Shown here piece by piece: positions 8,347-15,735 of a DNA stretch of 19,008 nucleotides; positions within the stretch are counted from its first letter, which is position 1; every line of letters begins with the position of its first letter. The position numbers were made by a program, and so were the translations under genes. The stretch is from positions 26,761 to 45,768 of the forward strand of contig JAESSH010000032.1 of the NCBI GenBank assembly GCA_016764205.1. The letters are read 5' to 3'. This stretch comes from Sulfurimonas sp. Lineage in GTDB: Bacteria > Campylobacterota > Campylobacteria > Campylobacterales > Sulfurimonadaceae. The notes under the pieces are model-generated. The model saw only the letters and a program-made list of their open reading frames with translations, did no database searches and was not told the DNA's origin.

Positions 8347-8994
8347 ATGAAAATACTCTTACTCGAAGACGATACAGTTTTAGCAGATATCTTAGTTGAT
8401 TTTTTAGAAGAAAAATACGAGGTCAGTCATACATACAGTATGAAAAAAGCTCTTGAACTGGCAGAAGGTTCTTGCTATGACCTGTATGTTTTTGACATCA
8501 ATGTGGTCGATGGTGACGGAATTTCACTTTTAAAAGAACTGCGTGATTTTAATGATAAAACACCAACTATTTTTATAACAGCATTTGATGATACTAAGTA
8601 CCTTAAAAATGCATTTCAAGCTGGAGCGAATGATTTTATAAAAAAGCCTTTTGACCTTGAAGAATTAACACAACGTATAGAAAATATAAAAAGGCATTTT
8701 GGTTTAGAGACACTTATACAATTATCTGAGGGAATAACGCTTGATACCCAAACGCATCTACTGGTAAGTAGAGAGGCTCGAGTAAGCTTAAGTACGAGAG
8801 AAAGTGACTGTCTGCATTATTTATACAAAAATCGTCATCGTGTTATAAGTGCGGATGAACTCCTCCAAAATTTTTGGGAATATGAAAATATGCCCTCAGA
8901 TGATGCAATACGCACCATTGTTAAAAATCTTCGAAAGGCTTTAGGCAAAGAGCATATTTTAAATATTCGAGGGGAGGGGTATAGGTTTGAATAG
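8347..8994 (+). CDS. OmpR-family response regulator (CusR/CrdR-like)
   Basis: This 215-residue protein has a receiver domain (about 1-115) with acidic residues Glu7-Asp8-Asp9, phosphoacceptor Asp50 in YVFDINVVDGDG, Thr78 and Lys100 (KKPF). It is followed by a winged-helix DNA-binding domain (about 130-215) ending in the typical IRGEGYRFE. It would bind DNA as a tandem dimer. The gene is divergent from the metal-efflux operon and overlaps its sensor kinase gene by 8 bp, the arrangement of CusRS/CrdRS copper systems. Direct-repeat half-sites in the shared gap (8294-8312) suit such a regulator and could also affect its own promoter. The mRNA is probably leaderless. That copper is the signal is inferred from the neighbours. 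The same protein may control three further promoters in the window with the same operator layout. Confidence 0.9.
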   Translation: MKILLLEDDTVLADILVDFLEEKYEVSHTYSMKKALELAEGSCYDLYVFDINVVDGDGISLLKELRDFNDKTPTIFITAFDDTKYLKNAFQAGANDFIKKPFDLEELTQRIENIKRHFGLETLIQLSEGITLDTQTHLLVSREARVSLSTRESDCLHYLYKNRHRVISADELLQNFWEYENMPSDDAIRTIVKNLRKALGKEHILNIRGEGYRFE

Positions 8995-10120
8995 TTTAGA
9001 AAAGCAATCATTTTCTTCCTTTTTACTTCTTTATCTAGGTAGCTCTTTTATTTTTGTACTTCTTTCTGGATTTTGGTATTACGCAGCGCAAAAAAGTTCC
9101 TTACAAAACACTACGTACTACAAGATGCAACATCTTGCAGACAATGTATCGAGCCTTATTATTAACGCACATATGATGCAAACCAAGCTTCTTCTTCCAA
9201 ATCCTGAAGATGGGTTTGAGTATATGATGATTCCGTCATATGAGAAAAAAAGTTATCCAAGTAATTATTTTAGAGAAGACACTCTTCAGGTTTTAGTATC
9301 TACAGCTCCTCAAGAACATTTGAGTATAAAGTATGTTGTTGTTAAAACAGATACTTTATCAAGGGGCTTAGAGTCGTTGCTTAACAATGTTTTTATAACG
9401 ATGATTGTTGTTTTCTTAGTTATTGGAGTCATATCTTGGTTACTTTCAAAACTATTTATGAGACCCATTGCTGAAAAGATGGTTCATATTGAGCAATTTC
9501 TTCAAGACATATCACATGAATTAAATACTCCTATTACAGCCTTAAAAATGAGTTCTAAAAGAGCCTTACAAAAAAAAGTGTATGATGAAAAAATACTAAG
9601 AAACATTTCTATCAGTACAAAGCAGCTTTATAGTATTTACCAGTCTCTGGTGTACTTAAACTTTTCATCGAAGCAAGAAATGCCAAGCTCTTTAGCGTTA
9701 AAACCTCTTTTACTTCAAAGTGTTGCCTACTATGAAGAGTTAACAATGGCGAAAAATATTCAAATAAAAATGCAGATCGAAGACTCCACAATAAATGCTA
9801 TAGAGTCAAGAATAGAGCTTCTTTTCTCTAACCTTCTTTCAAATGCCATCAAGTACTCTATGCCGTACACAACAATAACCCTGAGCTTAAAGAAGGGATA
9901 TTTTTGTATTGAGGATGAGGGTGTAGGTATTGAGAAAGATAAACTTCAAGAGATTTTTAAACTTTATGAACGAAGCTCAAGCCTTGCAGGTGGACTTGGG
10001 GTTGGGCTGAGTATAGTAAAGAAGATTTGTGATGAGTCCTCGATTGAACTTCGAGTAGAATCAGAGTTAGGAAAAGGAAGTCGCTTTATTTTACAATGGA
10101 GCGGAATTAGTATTGCTTAG
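8987..10120 (+). CDS. Sensor histidine kinase partner of the regulator
   Basis: The start is TTG at 8987, overlapping the regulator's stop by 8 bp and preceded by a GAGGGG run about 9 bp upstream. Transmembrane helices lie at about residues 12-32 and 132-153, enclosing a periplasmic sensor of about 100 residues with no recognised fold but with paired methionines and histidines (Met63-64, Met80-81, His49, His62) that could bind metal. The cytoplasmic part has the phosphoacceptor His177 in QDISHELNTPITALKMS, an N-box NLLSNAIKYS (Asn286), a G1 box DEGVGI (Asp310) and a G2 box GGLGVGLSIVKKI. It lacks a long HAMP domain: only about 15 residues separate TM2 from the H-box helix. It should autophosphorylate and phosphorylate Asp50 of the regulator. 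The ligand is inferred, not shown. Confidence 0.9.
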   Translation: MNSLEKQSFSSFLLLYLGSSFIFVLLSGFWYYAAQKSSLQNTTYYKMQHLADNVSSLIINAHMMQTKLLLPNPEDGFEYMMIPSYEKKSYPSNYFREDTLQVLVSTAPQEHLSIKYVVVKTDTLSRGLESLLNNVFITMIVVFLVIGVISWLLSKLFMRPIAEKMVHIEQFLQDISHELNTPITALKMSSKRALQKKVYDEKILRNISISTKQLYSIYQSLVYLNFSSKQEMPSSLALKPLLLQSVAYYEELTMAKNIQIKMQIEDSTINAIESRIELLFSNLLSNAIKYSMPYTTITLSLKKGYFCIEDEGVGIEKDKLQEIFKLYERSSSLAGGLGVGLSIVKKICDESSIELRVESELGKGSRFILQWSGISIA

Positions 10121-10129
10121 TATATAAAC

Positions 10130-10181
10130 GGGCGAAACATCCCTATATTTTAGGCTAATCTGAGATAGGAGCCGTAGCCTA
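10130..10181 (+). ncRNA. Structured 5' leader with possible pseudoknot, upstream of the calcium-binding protein gene
   Basis: The 78-base gap before the gene at 10199 is unusually structured. TAGGCTA (10151-10157) and TAGCCTA (10175-10181) form a perfect 7-bp stem around a 17-base loop. Inside that loop, ATAGG (10165-10169) is complementary to CCTAT upstream (10142-10146), which crosses the first stem and would make an H-type pseudoknot. GGG (10130-10132) can also pair with CCC (10141-10143). A weak TATATA at 10121-10126 could place a transcript start near 10132. The SD-like AAAAGG (10186-10191) follows just after the structure. I cannot assign it to a known riboswitch family. Confidence 0.35.
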
Positions 10182-10198
10182 TACCAAAAGGCAAAATT

Positions 10199-11200
10199 AT
10201 GAAAATACAATCACATGAGTTAGTGATGGCATCACAACATACAGAGTATAAAAGTATACTCGAAGCAAGTATGAGTTTTGAGACCTACTTTACAAAACTA
10301 CCTAATGAAGTAGTCCCAAAAGAAATTGAAGAAACACAAACGACACCAAACGCTTGTATGTGTTCTTATTTACAGGGACAAGAGAGAACCATTGGAGCAA
10401 TGATTCAAAGTCTTATACGTATGCTGCAACAAAGAGTTGCAAATAACGATGCGCAAGCAGTAGATGAAGAAAATATCAATGGCTATGTACATATGACTTC
10501 TGTGCAAAAATTTGAAGAATACGAAAGTCTAAATTTTTCAACATTAGGTACGATACAAACAGAAAATGGAAAATTAGATATAAATCTAAATTTTTCAATG
10601 ACGAGAAGCTTTGTTGTCGAAAATCGTATTGATATTTATTCCCCTTTTGACCCACTTATTATCAATCTCAGCGGAGACATCCCAGATTTGAGTAGCGATA
10701 CTTTTTCTTTTGACTTGGATAATGATGGAATAAAAGATCAAATTTCAAAACTTACAAGTGGAAATGGGTTTCTAGCATTAGATAAAAATAATGATGGTGA
10801 AATAAACTATGGAAGTGAACTCTTTGGAACGCGTACTGGAAATGGATTTACGGAGTTAAGCGCATACGATGAAGATGCAAATAACTGGATAGATGAGAAT
10901 GATAGTATCTTTGATTCCCTGCAAGTCTGGCTAAAAAACGAAGATTCAAAGGAAAGAGAACTTGTTGGTTTGGGAGAAGTTGGAATTGGAGCAATCTTTC
11001 TTGATTCTGCCTTGAGTGAATTCACCTACAAAACGAACACGAACCAAACGCTTGGTGAGTTAAAAAGTGCAGGAATCTTTCTTTATGAAGATGGAAATGT
11101 AGGAAATATTTCCCAAATAGATTTTGCTGCAAGAGGCGAGGAAATAGTAGAAGTAGATACTACTAAATCTAAGCCACTCGCTACGCTTTTACAAGCATAA
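10199..11200 (+). CDS. EF-hand-like calcium-binding protein of unknown function
   Basis: This 333-residue protein has no signal peptide or membrane segment. Its C-terminal half carries three calcium-loop motifs: DLDNDGIKD (about 172-180), LDKNNDGEINYGSELFG (about 194-210) and DEDANNWIDENDSIF (about 224-238). The run GFLALDKNNDGEINYGSELFG followed by GNGFTELSAYD and LQVWLKN is the same arrangement seen in many large RTX-type adhesins and toxins and in stand-alone conserved proteins of marine proteobacteria. The N-terminal 150 residues are unrecognised, contain two cysteines (Cys53, Cys55) and are partly helical (Ile69-Val80). The gene follows the sensor kinase by 78 bases that fold strongly, and ends convergently at a hairpin. 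Function unknown; calcium binding is well supported, export would need a non-Sec route. Confidence 0.7.
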   Translation: MKIQSHELVMASQHTEYKSILEASMSFETYFTKLPNEVVPKEIEETQTTPNACMCSYLQGQERTIGAMIQSLIRMLQQRVANNDAQAVDEENINGYVHMTSVQKFEEYESLNFSTLGTIQTENGKLDINLNFSMTRSFVVENRIDIYSPFDPLIINLSGDIPDLSSDTFSFDLDNDGIKDQISKLTSGNGFLALDKNNDGEINYGSELFGTRTGNGFTELSAYDEDANNWIDENDSIFDSLQVWLKNEDSKERELVGLGEVGIGAIFLDSALSEFTYKTNTNQTLGELKSAGIFLYEDGNVGNISQIDFAARGEEIVEVDTTKSKPLATLLQA

Positions 11201-11207
11201 AATGAAT

Positions 11208-11227
11208 TGTGGAAATGGATTTCCACA
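11208..11227. terminator. Hairpin between convergent genes
   Basis: TGTGGAAAT (11208-11216) and ATTTCCACA (11219-11227) form a perfect 9-bp inverted repeat separated by two bases, lying in the 46-base gap between the calcium-binding protein and lipoprotein genes. The minus-strand side is followed by a T-rich stretch (ATTCATTTTA), the plus side is less T-rich, so a bidirectional or mainly minus-strand terminator is likely. Confidence 0.5.
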
Positions 11228-11246
11228 TGTCATAAAGGTTTAAAAG

Positions 11247-12590
11247 TTACATTCCTAAAGACTCTAAAGTCTTAAGTGTTAATGCACCTTGAGAGAGTTG
11301 ATTGTCTTTTTGGTATGCTTTTATAGCTGTCGTTGTTTCTTTACCATATATACCATCAATCATAGTAATATCATAATTTTTTTCTTTTAATGCTGTTTGT
11401 ACTTTTGAAATTACATTCGGATTAATATTTGTTTCACATAAAATTTCTTGCCATCTTAGGTAAGAATCTGATGTCTTACTTGTTGTAGTATATGTTTCAT
11501 ATACAGCAGGAATATCCGTTTTCACTTCTTGAGCTGGAGTATCTTCTACTCTTGTTTTTACAATTTTACTTATACAAGGAATTTCTATTTCACGTGTTGT
11601 TGCTGGAGTGTCAATTACTTGTGTTGAAACAGTTTTATATACAGCAGGAGTTATAACTTCTTTTGTTGTTGAAGGTGTAACTATTACTTGTGTTGTAATT
11701 GTTTTATATACAGCAGGAGTTATAACTTTTTGAGTATGCGCAGCAACATCAGTATCTTTTGTTGTAATCGTTTTGTAAACCGCTGGAGTTACAACTTTTT
11801 GAGTATGCGCAGCAACATCAACTACTTTTGTATGTACTGTTTTATATTTAGCAGGAACTTCTACAAGACACATAATCTCACCAGTAGAATCATCTAGTTT
11901 TTGGATTGCTCCTTCTCCACGTTTCCATATGCTATATGCAGCTGTAACTAAAACTTCTTCTTTTTGCATCTTGTATGTAGTTGGAATTGTTTTGAGTTCA
12001 GTTTTTTCAGCTGTAACAATCATTTCTTGAGTTGTTGTTTTGTATGTAGCTGGAACCACGCTTAATTCGGTTCTTTCACCAGTAACCATAACTTCTTGTG
12101 TAACATTTTTGTAGGTAGCTGGGAGCACTACGAGGCTTGTTTTTTCAGGTTTAACCATGATTTCTTCAGTTATAGTTTTATATGTAGCGGCTACAGGAAC
12201 TAGTTTTGTACTTGCTTCTCTAATCGTTACTCTTTTTTCTACAAGCTTATATGTTGCAGGTATAACTTTAACATTCGTTTTTGCTTCTTCTCGTAATCTT
12301 TGTACTGTTGCATTTTCATATACAGCAGGGACAAGAACTCTTGCATAACATTCACCTGTTTTTGCATTAGGTGGAATTAATGAATTAGAAACTGTACTCG
12401 TGTCATTTGTTTCTTGGCTTGTTTGACTGGTGCCATCTAGCTGTGCTACTTTAGCATTTGCTGTTGTTAGTTCCTGTGTTAATCTCTGAATCTCTTGATC
12501 TTTTGTTACATCGTTGCTCATAGTAGAACACCCTGTAATACTTAGGAGAGCTGAGGCTGTGATGAGAGATATCTTAATGGAGTTGTGCAT
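11247..12590 (-). CDS. Lipoprotein with twelve tandem repeats (mostly 23 residues) and a peptidoglycan-binding domain
   Basis: The N-terminus ends in the lipobox LSITGC, giving a lipidated Cys21. A Thr/Ser/Gln-rich linker follows (about 25-75). From about residue 88 there are twelve units starting P-A-x-Y-K at 88, 111, 134, 157, 180, 203, 246, 269, 292, 315, 338 and 361. All are exactly 23 residues apart except the sixth, which is 43. Each array is introduced by a similar cap with a cysteine: TGECYARVLVPAVY (Cys81) and TGEIMCLVEVPAKY (Cys241). The last about 60 residues (VISKVQTALKEKNYD...GIYGKETTTAIKAYQ) are a PG_binding_1 domain. The protein probably spans from outer membrane to peptidoglycan. 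Repeats 7-10 are nearly identical in DNA, so duplication is recent. SD AAGGA precedes the ATG. It shares its operator with the OmpA-like gene. Confidence 0.8.
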   Translation of the reverse strand: MHNSIKISLITASALLSITGCSTMSNDVTKDQEIQRLTQELTTANAKVAQLDGTSQTSQETNDTSTVSNSLIPPNAKTGECYARVLVPAVYENATVQRLREEAKTNVKVIPATYKLVEKRVTIREASTKLVPVAATYKTITEEIMVKPEKTSLVVLPATYKNVTQEVMVTGERTELSVVPATYKTTTQEMIVTAEKTELKTIPTTYKMQKEEVLVTAAYSIWKRGEGAIQKLDDSTGEIMCLVEVPAKYKTVHTKVVDVAAHTQKVVTPAVYKTITTKDTDVAAHTQKVITPAVYKTITTQVIVTPSTTKEVITPAVYKTVSTQVIDTPATTREIEIPCISKIVKTRVEDTPAQEVKTDIPAVYETYTTTSKTSDSYLRWQEILCETNINPNVISKVQTALKEKNYDITMIDGIYGKETTTAIKAYQKDNQLSQGALTLKTLESLGM

Positions 12591-12616
12591 TTAAATTCCT
12601 TATTTTTGATTGGGAA

Positions 12617-12647
12617 ATAATAGCTCAAAATAGTGAGTTAATTGTGA
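12617..12647 (-). promoter_or_regulatory. Repeat-lipoprotein promoter with tandem half-site operator
   Basis: On the minus strand: TCACAATT (12647-12640), three bases, TCACTATT (12636-12629), six bases, then a -10 box TATTAT (12622-12617). Half-sites are 11 bp apart and the second begins 14 bp before the -10. The 25 bases at 12624-12648 are identical to 17482-17506 in the opposite orientation. The operator overlaps the tail of the degraded ardA frame. Confidence 0.65.
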
Positions 12648-12654
12648 GTTAGTA

Positions 12655-12863
12655 TAATATTCTCCTATCTCCATATACTCACATTCATAATCTCTAATAA
12701 AATACTCTTCGTGAAAATGTTCTGATTTGCATATCTCTTTACCTCTTTGTAGTTCATTCTCTATACTCTATGCAAGTAAATTTTCATCCATCGGTAGTTG
12801 ATACCAAGAACCAACTAAATGTCCTTCATTGTATGCTTCTAAGTCTGTTATATATACTTTCAT
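12655..12863 (-). pseudogene. ardA: ArdA antirestriction protein remnant, nonsense-mutated and 3'-truncated
   Basis: From an ATG at 12863, preceded by SD AAAGGA 8 bp upstream, the frame reads MKVYITDLEAYNEGHLVGSW and YQLPMDENLLA, then hits TAG at 12770-12768. It continues in the same frame with ENELQRGKEI, then HEEYFIRDYE and CEYMEIGEY. This order matches the N-terminal third of ArdA, the DNA-mimic that blocks type I restriction and is usually about 165-180 residues. Similarity ends near residue 69, where the lipoprotein promoter begins, so two thirds of the gene are missing. ArdA genes travel on plasmids and integrative elements, so this is the trace of a past mobile element. The assignment rests on recalled family sequence, not a search. 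Confidence 0.6.
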
Positions 12864-13064
12864 CTTTTGTCCTTTAAATTTTTCTTTTTCTTCCGCCTCT
12901 TTACTCCTAATTGAAGTGGAATCAATCTCTGATTATTTTAAATGGAAAGCAGGAAATAAGTCCCGATATTATGCAGGTAATTCTAATTCCTCTTCTTCCA
13001 AAAAGAGTTGAATTTTTGAATATGCTCCAAAACCTACAGGTTGTAGAACTTTTTTCACACTCAT
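12864..13064 (-). pseudogene. Decayed reading frame between the CheB/CheR gene and the ardA remnant
   Basis: An ATG at 13064 overlaps the stop of the CheB/CheR gene (ATGA). Its frame gives 31 residues (MSVKKVLQPVGFGAYSKIQL, FLEEEELELPA), then a TAA at 12971. It continues in frame YRDLFPAFHLK, TAA, SEIDSTSIRSKEAEEKEKF, directly into the ardA ATG. The coding look between the two stops suggests a broken gene, but no SD precedes the ATG and I do not recognise the family. It may be only a short 31-residue coupled frame, or chance. Confidence 0.25.
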
Positions 13065-14692
13065 TTTTTATAGATTTTCATTTTTTTATTACCTATCCTT
13101 AAGTATGTCAATGTTTTTGGGATAGCTTCACTTTCACCTAAAACTAAATACCCATCTTTCATAAGAGATTCATCCATTAAGTTGAAAACTCTATCTTTTA
13201 AATCATTATCAAGGTATATAAGTACATTTCTGCAAAATATAATATTAAACTCATTTATCGATGCATCTGTAGTTAGGTTGTGTTTAAAAAATAATATTTT
13301 TTCTTTTATTTCTTTCTTTACTTCAAAATATTTTTCACTAAAATCAAAATATTGTTCAAATGTATCATCTGAAGCACATTTGTCATAGTTGTCTTTGAAA
13401 CTATCATATAAGCTTGTTGGGTATATACCATTTATAGCTTCATTTATAATAGTCTCATTAAAATCAGTTGCATATATTTGTGCATTTGCTAAGAGTCCAG
13501 CTTTTTTTAAAAGTATTGCTACTGTGTATGGTTCATCTCCGCGTGAGCATCCGGCACACCATACTCTAAGATACTTTAAGTGGGATAGGTCTGGTAAAAT
13601 ATCTTCATATATTTTTTTAAATACCTCAGTATTTCTAAAAAATTCAGTTATGTTTATAGAGAATGCAGATTGTAATTCTTTAAATATATTTTTATCTTTT
13701 AAAACCATTTGTTTAAATTTATTTAAGCTATTTGCATTCACTTGCAAACGTACAAACTCTATACGTCTTTTTATAGATTTTAGTTCATAGTTCCTATAAT
13801 CATATCCATAAGTATCATACACTTTTTGTAAAAACTCTTTTATCTCATTTTCATAATATTCAATTGGAGCTAATTTTAGCTCTAAATAACTTTGTATGTT
13901 ACTTAAGTTTAAGACCTGAGCAGTTTTACTTGCTTGAGTGGCATTTACTATCATATCTTTAGCTTCACACTCATCAGGATTTTGTAGTAGTATTTCGCAT
14001 CCATTTTTATCTAAGATATCCATAGAGGAGGATCCATCTTTTCCATAACCACACAAAAGTATACATAGAAGTGAATTAGTATACTCCTTTGCCAGAGAAT
14101 CATACATTAAGCTTATTGAGGGTCTTGAAAAATTAACATGCTCTTCATCATTTAAAAATATATAATTATCTTTAATTATCATATGTTTATTTGGTGGAGC
14201 GATATATATAGTATGTTCTTTTATTTGGATATTGTCAGTGGCCTCTATAACATTATAATCTGTTGTACTATTGAGGATACTAGAGAGTAAAGAATCTTTA
14301 TCTGGAAGTATATGAAGCGTTACAAAGATAGATATATTTGTATATCTTAAATCTTTAACTATTTTTATTAAACCATCAATACTACCTGCACTTCCACCAA
14401 TCGCTATAGCTTTTACTTTTTGTACATAATTTGTCTTTTGAAGTTTATGCTCGTTTATATAATCATTTTTAATACCTAAATTTGATAGATATAAATATAA
14501 TGATTTTTGAGATGTTACTATTTGTAGCTTAGTTTCAATATTAAGTAAATCTATAACAATTATATATGGTAGATACTCAGTACCTTTGAACTCAAAATCT
14601 ATTGAGCTATGAGTACCTGTAGATAGTTGTTCATGTAATGACTTAGCATCACTCGTGCTTAAATTACCCTCTATAATTATATTTAAAGACAT
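13061..14692 (-). CDS. STAS-like / CheB methylesterase / CheR methyltransferase fusion protein
   Basis: This 543-residue protein has three parts. Residues 1-80 (IIIEGNLSTSDAKSLHEQL...YLSNLGI) resemble a divergent STAS domain. Residues about 93-270 are a CheB methylesterase with catalytic Ser101 (GGSAG), His127 (TLHI) and Asp219 (GYGKDGS); the 26-residue Ser-His gap equals that in Salmonella CheB. Residues about 283-543 are a CheR methyltransferase: INITEFFRN (Arg353), the SAM motif WCAGCSRGDEPYTVAI (normally GCSTGEEP), YATDFN (Asp409) and IIFCRNVLIYLD. CheB-CheR fusions usually continue into PAS and kinase domains; here the kinase is a separate gene upstream whose stop overlaps this start (TAATG). 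It probably acts in a non-chemotaxis signalling pathway with that kinase. All catalytic residues are present, although the kinase partner is broken. Confidence 0.8.
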   Translation of the reverse strand: MSLNIIIEGNLSTSDAKSLHEQLSTGTHSSIDFEFKGTEYLPYIIVIDLLNIETKLQIVTSQKSLYLYLSNLGIKNDYINEHKLQKTNYVQKVKAIAIGGSAGSIDGLIKIVKDLRYTNISIFVTLHILPDKDSLLSSILNSTTDYNVIEATDNIQIKEHTIYIAPPNKHMIIKDNYIFLNDEEHVNFSRPSISLMYDSLAKEYTNSLLCILLCGYGKDGSSSMDILDKNGCEILLQNPDECEAKDMIVNATQASKTAQVLNLSNIQSYLELKLAPIEYYENEIKEFLQKVYDTYGYDYRNYELKSIKRRIEFVRLQVNANSLNKFKQMVLKDKNIFKELQSAFSINITEFFRNTEVFKKIYEDILPDLSHLKYLRVWCAGCSRGDEPYTVAILLKKAGLLANAQIYATDFNETIINEAINGIYPTSLYDSFKDNYDKCASDDTFEQYFDFSEKYFEVKKEIKEKILFFKHNLTTDASINEFNIIFCRNVLIYLDNDLKDRVFNLMDESLMKDGYLVLGESEAIPKTLTYLRIGNKKMKIYKK

Positions 14693-15735
14693 TATCGTTT
14701 ACTAAGATAGCCACTCATAATAGATAATAATAAATCCGTATTTAATGGCTTTGTTACATAATCATTACATCCAGCATCTAATGCTTTTTCTTTATCTTCT
14801 TTCATCGCTTTAGCAGTCAATGCTATAATAGGTATATCTTTACTTTTATCGTTATTTTTTATGATTTTAGTAGCTTCATAACCATCCATAATAGGCATCA
14901 TTATATCCATAAGTATTATGTCTATCTCATTATTTTGCTTCTCTAACTCTTGTATAGCTTCTTCACCATTCTTCGCAATAAAGATTTCTGCTCCACTAGA
15001 TGTTAATAATTCTGAGAGTACAAATATATTTCTTATATCATCATCAACTACTAGAATTTTAGCACCATATAACTCTTGTGAGCTATCTATATCAGAACTG
15101 TACTTCGTCACTTCATCTACAGTTTTTTTTTCATCTATATCTATAGTAATATTTCTTTTTTCGGATATTGGTAAAATGAGACTAAATGTTGAACCTTTTA
15201 ATGGTGTAGATTCCAGCGTAATACTAGCACCAATAAACTCTGCCATCTCCTTGCTAATGGATAAACCAAGCCCCGTACCACCATATTCCCTACTAATAGT
15301 ACCATCAACCTGCTCAAATGCATTGAAAACTGATTGTAATTTTTCGGCTGCTATACCAATACCTGTATCAACAATTGAAATTTTAAAATTTGTTGCATCT
15401 AAAGGTTTTATTTCTAGACATATAGTTCCGTTCTTGGTAAATTTAAGAGCATTAGAGCTAAAGTTTTTTAGTATTTGAAGAATTTTTGTTTTGTCATTAT
15501 ATATAGCCGCATTAAATGTATCATCTATTATAAATGAAAGATTTTTTTCTTGCGCTTGAACATAAAAAAGATTATGTAATTCCTCTGTTAAATCTGTAGA
15601 GTTAAATTCTTCTTCATTAAGTATCATTTTTCCAGATTCAACTTTTGAGAGGTCTAAAACATCTTCTATCAGTAGTAACAAATCATTACCACTTTTATGA
15701 ATAGTAGAAGCTTTTTTTATCTGCTTCATCTCCAC
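14692..15735 (-). pseudogene. Hybrid histidine kinase fragment lacking the phosphoacceptor His (HATPase + receiver)
   Basis: The frame begins at about the second helix of the HisKA domain (KKASTIHKSGNDLLLLIEDV, then LDLSKVESGK), so the preceding H-box helix with the autophosphorylated His is missing. The remainder is well preserved: N-box ILKNFSSNALKFT (about 88-100), G1 DTGIGI (Asp123), G2 GGTGLGLSIS (about 152-161). A C-terminal receiver (about 225-345) has Asp231-232, phosphoacceptor Asp277 (ILMDIMMP), Thr307 and Lys329. The only start inside the frame is GTG at 15735, within the upstream gene, with no clear SD. Its 5' end was probably lost in a deletion that joined it to the GGDEF gene. 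It could still make ATP-binding and receiver domains, but cannot autophosphorylate in the normal way. Its stop overlaps the CheB/CheR start by 1 bp. Confidence 0.75.

Noticed and set aside
10121..10198. Known riboswitch (c-di-GMP-I/GEMM, TPP, preQ1, fluoride) in the leader
   Set aside because: Short words such as CTGAGAT and GGCTAA recall TPP or GEMM pieces, but the required conserved blocks and second arm are missing.
12829..13102. Plus-strand short frames in the gap after the lipoprotein gene
   Set aside because: The minus strand carries the ArdA-like coding pattern with SD and start; the plus frames show only Ser/Leu-rich shadow sequence.
14918..15478. 186-codon plus-strand open frame
   Set aside because: It is antisense to the conserved ATPase and receiver motifs of the kinase fragment; low-complexity Ser/Ile composition and no SD.
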